Shown piece by piece: positions 50,575 through 62,100 of a DNA stretch of 64,000 nucleotides. Position 1 is the stretch's first letter. Each line of letters opens with the position of its first letter. Both the position numbers and the translations under genes were made by a program. Source of the DNA: Rotaria socialis (Eukaryota; Rotifera; Eurotatoria; Philodinida; Philodinidae); the NCBI GenBank assembly GCA_905331475.1, contig CAJNYU010000030.1, forward strand, positions 496,001 through 560,000, written 5' to 3'. The notes under the pieces are model-generated. The model was given only the letters and a program-made list of their open reading frames with translations, made no database searches and was not told the origin of the DNA.

Positions 50575-52657
50575 CTAAATTGTCTTTAAACCGATTTCAC
50601 CACAAGCCACACGACTACCAGCATTACCCGTTTTCTTTGAATTTGGTGTACCATCACGACCTACATCATCTTCTTTTTCATGAACAACAATTGAACGTCC
50701 AATAATCGACGTTGGATCTGTTAGTTTTATTACTGAATCATTAAAGTTAAACTTCGCGATATTGTCAGCATCAGCAACGATATTGCGTAGAATTTAAATG
50801 TTAATATTCAACGATACTAAAGACAAATTAAATACCTAGATCACCAACATGGCGAAGTTCATCTGGTGGACCAGCATGTTCATTATTGTCTGGATTATAA
50901 TGGACACTTAAAATTAAAATTTTATTAAGTTCAACTAGGTAACTGCTAAGTGAAATTGGAATTTCTAGTTTTACTATTAGATTCTTCACTAGTTAACTCG
51001 ACTTTAATATACAAATGTTACATAAAACTCTCAATGAGTATTTCTGACAATAGTAATTCTCTTCATAATTCAAGTGACCTTGTCAGATTTCAAGATTAAT
51101 ATAAAAGTCAAAAATGTTTCCTACATCAATTTTAGATAGTTCTTGTACTATGTATTATAAAATATTAGAGCACCTATCAACGCTACGATTCATATATGTC
51201 TTAAAATCAACCTATTTTGACTTCTACTTAAACATCAGCTCGAAAGAGCATAAATTACTGTTGAATCTTATTTATTGGTAGCTCGCCTAAATGTTTCGTT
51301 AATAATAAAAATGAATCGCTTTACTCATTATCGTTGACATTCGAATGTAGCATGATTCATTGTACACGATATTGTGGCTAAGAACATGGCAGTACTAACG
51401 TGTAATTCCTAGAAATTACGTATGATCTAAATTTATAAAATACTGAATTTTGTTGTTGTCTGCAATGAAAAAGCGTTGCAACATTTCAGTGAATCTCCAG
51501 CGAATCAAGATGTATTGTCAAATAAGTATTAACGTCTGTTTCTCTGTTAACTGGCATAATTTCATCTCTTCTAAAACCACAAATTATTCGTGGCTCTTCA
51601 CATATTTGAGAGTTTAAGGAACTTCAATAAATTTTTTTTTTTAATTTAAAATAGAATATCTCCATTTATAGTATTGAGTTACTGAAGAATTCCCTATCAC
51701 ACGAAACGAAGCAATGTTAATAGATCACCTGATCAATAGAAGAACATTTGTTTTCGCCTCATTTTACACAAAATTCGCATAATGAACTGAATAATAATGG
51801 CAAATTGATTTACCTTTAAGTTGAATGGACGCAATGGTTTAGTTTCTGACAAATCACTGTAAAAAAACAGTAGATTCAAGAATTACACAATTAGATTAGG
51901 TGAAATATCTGAAAAACTATACAATTGTATTCTCAACAACAGTATCGTATGTAATGAGCTGCTCTACAATCAAAATGTGAGCTACAATGGGAATAATGGT
52001 TTCTTCTACGTAACATGAAAGTAACGTGTTAATTTATCAAATGAACGAGATTGAATATCAACTACAACTTAATACAAATGACTGTTAGATAGAATTCTAT
52101 ATAAGCTGATTTATGGATATGCTAGCATTATAATGTTCATAAGTACCACAATAGCCATAGATATATGCACAAGTTCTTCTAATAACAAATCTTAGTAGAA
52201 ATATAACTGTCTGCATAACATTGGGGTTACATTATGTAGGTGAAAATTCAATTAAAGATTATTCATCAAATCAGACAGCATTCCTTATCTCGGATTTTCT
52301 CATGTTGTCAGTTAATTAAATCCTTTCAAGAAGTATTAATTCTTGTAGAATATCTATAGCAATAAAAAAAAGTCTATCAAAAATAAAACTATTTCTACGA
52401 ATGAGATTCTCTTAACTTCATTCATTACCCACTGAGGTACATCCATTCATTGTATCACCAAATTCATGTATATGAAAACCATGTTTCTGTGCAGCGGATA
52501 TATTTTTAACTTCACCACTAACGGTGACTGCTCCATCTTTTTCTTGTACAAAATCAACATGTCCATAAACTTGTTCACTATTTGGATGTGAAAGTACCGC
52601 AACTGCCTGTATACTCGATGGGCCCGGAAAAGATACACCTTTAACTGTATCGATCAT
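50575..52657 (-). CDS. SOD1: Cu/Zn superoxide dismutase, with splice-site lesions
   Basis: Three exon blocks, 52657-52429, 50906-50836 and 50786-50575, cover the whole protein of about 170 residues. Copper and zinc ligands are present: HGFHIHEFGD, VHYNPDN, HAGPPDELRHVGD and IVVHEKEDD, with the disulfide cysteines in GCTS and RVACG and the active-site Arg in GSRVACG. The enzyme converts superoxide to peroxide and oxygen, usually in the cytosol. Two oddities: the exon 1 donor GTGG|GTAATG leaves exon 2 out of frame by one base, as if one G were missing. The exon 3 acceptor reads TTCTAC rather than TTCTAG just where GCAATATCG must begin. Either this copy no longer makes protein or the assembly has errors. 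Intron 1 is 1.5 kb. Confidence 0.8.
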
Positions 52658-52801
52658 TTTTTTGTGTGACACCACCCATTATTTTATTTTAAATCTAGAA
52701 AACAATGAGAAAAACAAAATTGATATCTCAATGTATTTCGAAAAAACAAAAAAAAAACATAACAAAAAAGCAACCCTGAAAAGACAATTTCGTGTTATTA
52801 A

Positions 52802-55800
52802 TTAAGTGCCAAAACGCTTTCGTTTTAATGCTGGTGGTAAACACTGTTCAACAATAGATGGTAATAATTCGACAACAAACACTTGTGTTGATGATAAAAG
52901 TGTCACATGTAAAAGATATTTAAATTGTTTACAAACATGTATAGGTGAACTTGTTTGATTTGTAGTATTAAAGATTTTTGTGTATGTTCCTGGCATTTTT
53001 TTACCACGTTCAATTATACTTAAATAAGTTGAATCAATAACAAATAATTTATCTTTTGTATCATAGAATAAATTTATAATTGGACTTCGTTCGGAAAACC
53101 ATTGTAATGGCATACGTGTTAAATGTTTTCGTGTCCAATCAGAATATTCATTTTGTTGAATATCATATTCAATTAATGAACGATTTGCGTATGCACATGC
53201 AAGACGATCACTGCAAAATGACATTGCTGTACATTGATAGGTTTGTTGTGGTAATTGTGCTAGAATACTATAGGTTGAATTTAAATAAATTAGTACATGT
53301 CCATAACGATCTGCTGTAGCTATGTATTTTGATGAAATTTCACAACGAAGTGTAGATGGTAAACATGATATAATGTGATTAAGTTTATATGGTGATATTG
53401 AAAAACAATATAATTGACTACGAGATGTTAAAGCAAATAATGATGATGAATTGAAACGTAATTGAATTATATTAGTTATTGAAGAAAATGATTGTTCGAT
53501 ATCTTGTTCATCAGAATATGTTTTAATTGGTGTTACACTCAATTGAGATTGAGGATCAAGGCCTTAAAAGAACATAAATATTTTATGAGCGCAATCATTT
53601 TTTGACTAAAATGGCAAGCTCATTTGGAATTTTTACGGATCATTTTTACTCACAGTAAATATTTGTAAGGAAAATTTTCTAGTAGAGTATTACTGTCTGA
53701 CAAGATAAATCGATATTTTAATAGTTAACTTAGCTAGAGATGTATCCATGTACCACTGACAATCGTGTGCGAATGTTAAATAGATTTCGATTCTTGAAAC
53801 TAAGAAGATAATCTACAGAAAATAGCTAAATTCTGTATATACTCGCAAAAAGTAATATTGATTCTTTCGGAAAGTTATAACTTTATCAGTTCACACTTTT
53901 TGTTTTGCTCATATGAGAATCTTGGAAATCTAATGTATTTAATCCCATCATTCTACATATCTACATTACGAATTTCATTCATACAAAAAAGCAAAACTTT
54001 CACTATAAGTTTTCTCCAACATTCTGAGTAAATTGTTTTCAATACTTTTTCCTATTGCTAACAAATATCGACAAAGATGTCTGATACCTGCCTTTCTCGA
54101 GTACTATCGAATAATCGATAACATCATTGTTATTGCTTGAATATATTATTAGCTTCTGATCCTGATGAATTACGAAAAATTGTTGACTTAATCATTACCT
54201 TGAATAACATAAACATGTAGACCAAGAGTATCTCCGACAGCGATGATGACTTGTTCTTCATCTTTTATTTTCTTTACTTTCATAGCAACAGTATCGATTC
54301 TCGCTTGATGTTTTGTTTTAATTTGAACAAGATTTTTTGGTGCACGTTCAAGTATATCTTCACCGTTTTCATTTGCACAACCTTCTTTTCCAATTGACCA
54401 TAATTCAATATAATCTCGATATGTAAATAAAAAATAATTGCCTTTTTGCAGAATTTTATTTTGATGTTGAGTAAAATTGAAACATTTTCGCCATAATACT
54501 GGCGGTTTAGAATTGTCACGAATTATATCATGCACAAGTAAACGTGCATCAAGTCCACCTGATATTAACATTAATTTATTACTTAAATTATTTTCTTTTT
54601 TTCGTATTGTTGCAAAACGTGATGGAATCAATGTTAATGAACGAACATCATGTGTATGAGAATGGATTGATATTGTTTTTATCCATTGTTTTGTTGGATC
54701 ATTATTTGTTGTAGTTGTTGCTGTTGTAGTGTTCGTTGTTGATTTTGGCGATACAAGTTCAATACGAACAATAACAGAATCAACACCAGAACAAAATAAT
54801 GTTTGCTCATCCGATGATAAGGCCATACAAAGAACATCAGCACGATGAGTTTGAAATGATCTAAGAGATGAGAAAAGAATATGTTTCGTTTTTCGAACCG
54901 AAAGCTTTTTTCAATATAGAATTTTTTTGTTTCAAAGTTAAACATTTATTCAATCATCCACATGTAATTTATGTATTGATAAAAGATCAAGCAAAACAAT
55001 GATAAAGAGATGTTTCTCTAAATAGATAGAAGAAAAAAATATCCTTGGCAATAGTAACTGTATCGTAAAGTGATTGTGTGGGACTTTTATTTTCAAGGTG
55101 ATAAATTTTCCAATGGATCTATGAATCATATGGTTTTTAAACTACGACAACGACGCTTTACTCCTCTGCTTCACGTAAATCTCAAAAGAAAATAATATTT
55201 TCTCCTGCCGATGGCTATCATAGTTTTTGAACAAATAATCGAAATCACTGAACACAATAACGTACCGAATAAGTGTGCCATAAACAGCATCCCAAACACA
55301 TGTGCGACCTGATGAGTCTCCACTGAAAACTGTATAATCATCAGTAACAGCCAAGCACCAAATAATAGTATCTTTTTGTCCACGTCGATTCGATGTTGCA
55401 GATACTTTTCCGACGTTGATTTGTTGAATAGCACGTTTCTGTTTTGTTGAACAAATATAAATTCGATTAATACTTCCAGCAACCAGAAAATCATCATCAG
55501 TTGTATGCCATGCCAATGAAACAATGCGCGCAGCTTGTTTACATACAGATGTAGCTAAAGAAAATTGACTAGCTTCCTTTGAAAAAAAACAGAAAACAAA
55601 ATCTCATTTAAAGATGTTTGGGAACATTTCGTAATAAATATATTTACTTCATCAAGTTCATAAATATTCACATGTCCAGTTTCAGTTCCAACAGCTATTC
55701 GTCGAGTTGCTTCGTGTTTTGCAATACTCCAAATAGCTCCACCGGCTACATGGCATGATGTTAGAATTTCGAAAGTTATCGGATCATATGCAATCAATTG

Positions 55801-56058
55801 CCCGTCTAGACCAGCTGTTATTAAATATTTCTCAAGCCAAATAACAAGTTCAGGTGAATGTGAAGCATTACGTGGTTGAATTGTACGCTCAAGCGTAAAT
55901 GAATCATGAGTATTCCATAATTCAATAGAATGATCAGAACGAAGAACAGCTAACAAATGATTTGATGATGAACTTTGATGATGATGATGAGCTAAACTTA
56001 GTATGGATGACAGACGAGGTTTATATAAATGAGTACGATGAACTAAGAAATCACACAT
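52802..56058 (-). CDS. UTP4: U3 snoRNP (UTP-A/t-UTP) WD-repeat protein UTP4, cirhin
   Basis: Four exons, 56058-55648, 55576-55266, 54860-54199 and 53562-52802, give 714 residues (human 686). It starts MCDFLVHRTHLYKPR, like human MGEFKVHRVRF. WD-repeat strands are visible throughout: LLAVLRSDHSIELWN, LITAGLDGQLIAYD, RIAVGTETGHVNIYEL, FSGDSSGRTCVWD, HTHDVRSLTLI and LISGGLDARLLVHD. The C-terminal end, CLPPALKRKRFGT, matches human PPIKKKKFGT. UTP4 is a nucleolar small-subunit processome protein needed for pre-18S rRNA processing and rDNA transcription. A run of Thr/Asn in exon 3 is a local insertion. SOD1 begins 144 bases after the stop on the same strand. Confidence 0.93.
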
Positions 56059-56681
56059 TGCTCAGTTTAATTAGTAGGCCAATTAACTTGAGGATTTTAT
56101 ATTAAATGAAATAGAAGATTTTCGCTTTGTCTTTTTGAGCATCAAATATGATTCGTAGATAGGATGGTCAGGAATATTCGTGATGTTTAAGTTTCTTATT
56201 TAAAAATATGATATCAAAGTTATTGATGAATAAATAATATTTTCGATATTATTAAAAATAAAAATTCGTAACTGAATAGATGCCACTAGTTTAAATTGAA
56301 CTTTTCAAAACAAACACACAAACATATAGTAATTTAATTGGATGATTGATTTTACCTAATCCAACATTAGCAAATGATCAAAAGGTGGCGTACTACGTCG
56401 TCGGTAGGGAATCTAGGGATATTTTTCAATTAATATAATCAGTTTTGATCAGTGACGAATTTATAGTAATGACTCCAGGCCGTTCACCCCTATTCCAAAA
56501 TGTGATTCACTTTTTTCAATGAACACCTCATAGTAATTGAACTGAGGTTAAAAAAAATATATATATATATTAGTAATTATGTTCATGATCGTTTCATGTA
56601 TGGCATGATATTGAATCGGTCTGATTGCGAAAATTCTATTTAATCTACCGATTCTCAATAATAAAATCGCAAAATTATATT

Positions 56682-56788
56682 TTAGGCAATATTTAATTCT
56701 GCAATAGCTTGGCGAGTTGAATAATCCATTCTGTTTGGATTTGATAGCATTTGAGTGACTATTGGCATTGGTTTACATTTACAATATG
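56682..56788 (-). other. possible terminal exon, gene unknown
   Basis: After a TATTATAG acceptor the frame reads YCKCKPMPIVTQMLSNPNRM, then DYSTRQAIAELNIA and a TAA. Codon use looks like neighbouring genes. No upstream exon was found. Confidence 0.25.
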
Positions 56789-57266
56789 CTATAATACGAA
56801 AGACAAGATATTATTCGAGAATAATCTGAGAAATTCATTTTAAGACAGTAAGAAAATACTGTAATCAAATGTCAACACAGCATTCTACGATGCAGATTGA
56901 CTCACAAGAGACTTTATTTCGTTTCAAAATAGGCAGATAGTATATTTTCCTTTAGTACTATTGTGAAAATAGATTGTCAAATGTAAATGTTCTCGTCTGT
57001 TATCATAACTACCATATATTCCTTGCAATATTACTTTTATCTCTTTTTTTTCATGTTTCAACATGTTGTTTTTGCAATCATGATTATATTTTTATGATAA
57101 TACGAACTAGAAATGATATAACCCAAAACATTACTTTAATTATCGATTCTTTACATGAAAGATTGTTTATAATAGATAGTTTTTTTCTTTCTTTTCATGA
57201 GGTATTGTTTACAATGAAATTGGGCATCGTTTTATCCGTATAGAAATAAATGAGATGAGCAACTGC

Positions 57267-57435
57267 CCAGGTAATAGAATCTTACTGTAAGATCTTGTAA
57301 GATCCTTGCACGATTTCGTCAGATCTAGTAAGATTCTTGCATGACTTTTATACGATGAGGCAGACTTTATGATCTTATTGTAAGATTTTATAAGCTGCAT
57401 AAAATTGCCAGATTTCATAAGATTGATCGGCCTGG
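57267..57435. repeat. small inverted-repeat structure rich in TAAGATC
   Basis: The ends share CCAGG, six variable bases, then AATCTTA in inverted orientation (57267-57284 and about 57417-57435). Many TAAGATC-like words lie between. It may be a decayed miniature element; no target duplication was seen. Confidence 0.35.
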
Positions 57436-58318
57436 ATGACAACAAAATGATATATTAATGTAGAGTAGTAAAACTAAGCATATTTTTGAAAGCGAAAACA
57501 TCAATCTTTTACTTTTTACTTTTGCCCACATTTTGGTTCTTACCTTGATCTGGGTCTATGTCAAACCAGACCAGTAAAAAATGGTCTTATGGGACATCTA
57601 TATCAAATGATTCACATTGACAAGAAATGACCGATATATAATTACATAGTTTCTCAAATAGTTGTATTCCAGAAGTTATACTGATCTAGTATTTAGAAGA
57701 AAACGTGATCGTTAAACAATATGACAACGTAGAGAGGTACCAATGGTTTTGTTGAACTGTTTTGAAATTTTATTCAAATTGAAAGTAACGCTTTTGATTT
57801 AGAATCAAATTATGATCAACATTATTCTTAGATAAAAATGAAAATGAACACAAAAAAGACTTTTTTTTAATGTATAAACGAGAAAATTCTATCAAAATGA
57901 ATTGTATTTCAAATTGTTACGATTGAATAACTTTCTCATCAGTAGGTTTATCGTTAATTGATAGCTATTCAGAAGAAATAATTCTTTGAGACATTAAGGA
58001 AGAAACTTCATTAATCATCGAATGTATTAGGAAATTATAATCAATATGTTTAATTAATCAATTTCCATTGTCAAGGATTCTAATCTGAAAAAGCAATACA
58101 GAGTAAAGCTGATATGATTTACATATCTTTTAAATTTTGAACAGTTTTAGATTTCTGTAAAATCCTCTAAGATATAAGCAATCAAAAATGTGAAATCGAA
58201 TAAAAGATACCGTCGGACATTTATCGACTTCGACACAACATAATATTCAAGGTCTTATTAGTGTTTTCTTTATTAGCATTTATTTTTATACTCAATCGTG
58301 TTAGCAGAGGAGACATAG

Positions 58319-58404
58319 CTATATATCATATTGAATTTGTTTTAATTGATCATTAAGTAAACTTATTTGTTTTTTTAATGCAACATAATATCGGTGGTTT
58401 GTGC
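58319..58404 (-). other. possible terminal exon, gene unknown
   Basis: After an ATATCCAG acceptor the frame reads TNHRYYVALKKQISLLNDQL, then KQIQYDI and a TAG: a short coiled-coil-like tail. No upstream exon was found. Confidence 0.25.
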
Positions 58405-59168
58405 CTGGATATATTCACATAGACAAAAAACTACAAGAAAATGAATGTTTACTTTTATTGGTAACTACGATATTATTATGGCTGACTTTTTTTGTGTGAC
58501 ATGACCATAGACTAATCTAAATTGCATCGATTTAGTTAATAACTAGAACCACGATCGATTGGATAAGTTACGGATCAAGACATACCGATTTCTGACTCGA
58601 AGGCCACTATGTCGCCTTTATAACAATGACATTCGGAAAAGAATTTGTATTGAAATTCGTATGAACATGAGTATTTTAACACAGAAGCATATTGTTCTTG
58701 ATTATTCAATGCTTTCAATCGATTATTGCAAATACAGAAGTATTATATAATTATTTTACTCATTCGTGTGATCTACATACAAGCAGCAGCTAAAATAATC
58801 AGAAAAGATTTATATCTATGATGAATGATATTCTGCTTTAATTCAATTAATTCTTTGGCAAAAGAAAAAGACTTCTTAAGGTTGAAAAATGACTTGTTCT
58901 GTTATTTATTACAAATAATTTACATGCAGACAAATACAGATTGCTATCGGTCCATGTGAATAGAGAAGGTAACAAAAGGACGGACCTTCTGAACATCAAG
59001 CGAAAGAGGAAGGCGAACAGTGATAAATGTATTCCTTAGATAAAATTTGTTAGAAAAAGTTTCTTTTTTATCAGTTTGAAATTTGTATGTCAAGCATGAC
59101 AAAAAAATAATAATAGAAGACCTAACAAAAAGATATTATCACAGAAGAACTTGTTATTGTCCATCCGA

Positions 59169-62100
59169 TCAGCTATTGGTTTTCAATGTTTCAGCAGATG
59201 AAGTAGAAACTAATTGATTTGTGGGATATTGACGTTGAAGAATAGCAAGTACAAAAGAAACATCTTCACTTAATTTTGTTTCCAATGTTGATAATCGTCT
59301 ACACAAAACAACATGATAATACAGTTGCATTGCATAATTCATAATAGAAAAAAAGACTATTTACTTGGTTAATTCTTGTAATCGATATTCTACACTTGAT
59401 TGATAGGGATCAAGTGTTTGTAAGTGAATTGTCTAAAAAGAAACATTTATTTAAAAAAAGAAAAATGTATATCATTTTGTTTTGTCACTGACCGACGAGC
59501 TTAGTTCATCTGTAAATGATGATCTGTTAGGTGCTGAAGTAGATGAAGATTGAGTAGCTAAAATAAAATTTAATAATTTCTATTCTATTTTTAGATTTGA
59601 ATCCAATCAAAAAACCTTGAAGACCCGATAAACCACTTAGAGATTTTTCTGGACGATCACGACGTCGAGATGATAGTGATCCAAATTCAAGATTAGCTGG
59701 AGTTATATCTTGACCAGCTAGTTGAGGATTGAATTCAAGTATACCTAGATTTAAAAAGAAAGACAGTACATGGTGAGTAGAACAACACGAAAAATATAGT
59801 CGCTTTCGCTACTCGATATTGCTTGTGTTTTTTATTCATAATCTCTGCTTTTAGACTGTTTTTTCATGTAAACAAATAAAGCATCGTTGATAGTCTTCGA
59901 TGCTTAACTGACACTTTATATCAACGATCGTATTACTTCTCATAAATAAATAATTATTTAGACATCATTTACTATTAAGGCTTGCACAATTAAATTAATG
60001 ATCAATTAGCTTTCGAAAAGCATCAAAAAAGCATTTCAGAATTTAAGATTTAATGATATCATTTAAGAAAAATTATCTGATCATTTTTTTTCATTCATCA
60101 TTTGATTACAGATACAAACATTCCATCGTAATCACGTGCTTTTAAATAAGAAAAATATATATATGACAAAAATATGCTGATTGCGTCGTTAGTTTTTTGT
60201 GCGAGATGAATATTAAGAATAACAAGATGATAAGAACTTATTTGTTTTCTTTTATTGGCAAACAATGCTTATGATGAATGACTGTTGACAAGCATAAGAA
60301 AAGAAAAGACAGCATTGCTAAGTACAGAAGATATTCCGAGCCGTATCATAGAAAAAAAAAGAAGAGGTAGTAAATAAGCTCTCGCCTTTTCCTCTATTCG
60401 TCGACGTATATTACTCAGGTCATTCACGTCAGACGATCTATACCGGCTGACTAACGTAGGAATGTCGATCTTTTTTTCTTTCTAATCTACGGAGATATAT
60501 AAACAGTACTGCAGGGGTGTGGATGTATTCGTTTGCATCATCACTATTGACACGATATCAGTTTGTATATCTACGATGTATTGTTCTCAACGCATTTTTA
60601 GATACATGACCGAGAACTATAGAATGCATAATGTTTCTGTTTTTCATGATTTTTTTTCCAGATCTTTTAATATCTAAACGCTACTTGCAAATATATCTAC
60701 AGAAACTATGTCAGACAATCAAGAACAACCTGTGATTGCTACAGTTGATGCTATTGTTGATGCTCCAGTCGAAGTGAAAAACGATCAAGCACAAGGTAAT
60801 TATTTACTAAGGAACATTCCTAATGTGTCAGTAATGAATTGTTATTGTTCTTACAAATAGGAGTTGCCAACAGTGAACAATTACAACCAGCAGCTGAAAC
60901 AAAACAGGATACAGAGCAGAAAGGTAGAAAACAATTTCTGTTGTTACTTTTTTTGTTTTCTTCATTTTATATTCAATATTTTGCTTATTAGTTGAGGAAG
61001 CGACAGAAACAGTGAAAGAACCTCAGGAAAAATCTGCTGAAGTTAAAGATGCTGAACCAGCAACAAGCAATGCTCAAGAAGCTGGTACGTTCGTTCACCA
61101 AAGAGGAAACTAACTAAATTTATAATTTCTTTTAACGATGAAAAAAAGCCATGTTTACTTCTTCAAATTTGTATAAACTTTTGTTAGGAAATGTTTTCGA
61201 TGCTGAAAAAACAATGTAATTTATCAATTGCTTAAGGAAAATTTTGTTTTCTTTGACCAGAGAGCTCTCAGAGCAGAAATGTTAATATATAATATGCGTA
61301 ACAATCTACATCACTGTGATGTTTAGACATTTGTTAAAACAAATATATAATCTCACTATTTTCTTTTTAGTAGTCCAACCAGCTAATGAAGCAAGAGAAG
61401 TTGTAGAAATGAAACCCGAGCAAACAACAGAAGTTAATGCACAATTAACTGGTGATGTCTCAAAGAAAGTCGATGAAGCGAAAAATGTACCGCAAGAAAA
61501 TGCCGATCAAGCTAAAGAAGCTACAACAACTCAATCAGCTGATGAAGTTGTAAATAAACCCGAAGAACCTAAAGATACAGCAGAAAAGAAAGTTGATGAA
61601 GTGACAGATACTAATCAACAAAGTACCGAACAAGCAAAGGAAGCGCCGGCTCCATCAACTGATGAAGCACCCAAACAAACAGATGTAACTGTTGAAACAG
61701 CACCAGAAGTCGGAAATGCCGTAAGTGAAAAAAGCTATCTTCGCTGCCTATTCCTATGAAGCGAATTGGTTTTTAGGTCGTTGAAACAAGTCCAGCCATT
61801 TCGGACGTAGTCGCCGATGCTGCGCAACCGGTAAATTTCAATACGAGGGAGTAAATTATGCTTATGATTTTTGTTATTCTCTATTTCGCAGGCCGCGGAA
61901 ACAGTAGCCGAAGTTGTCACAACTCCTGTTGCTACTACTGATTCAACAGAAGAAGCTCCTCAACCGTAAGTTTCATTACATTAAAACTGCTTATCTAATC
62001 CTAAACATTTATTTAGTTCTGCTGCAGCAGTAAGTGATGCAAAGGACGAAGGTAAACTAATATTCTAATCCTTTCCAAAATATAAAAAAGATAAGTTTTC

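Larger units (their letters stand above)
56059..59168. other. intergenic, about 3.1 kb, with two exon-like scraps
   Basis: Mostly AT-rich. It holds two minus-strand exon-like scraps and a small inverted-repeat structure (listed separately). An open minus frame at about 58575-58732 has no family resemblance. Confidence 0.5.

Noticed and set aside
53080-53319. Plus-strand frame opposite UTP4 exon 4
   Set aside because: Shadow of the well-supported UTP4 coding exon.
58559-58750. Plus-strand 63-codon basic frame
   Set aside because: Lacks a good start and any family resemblance; the opposite strand is also open there, so neither is called.
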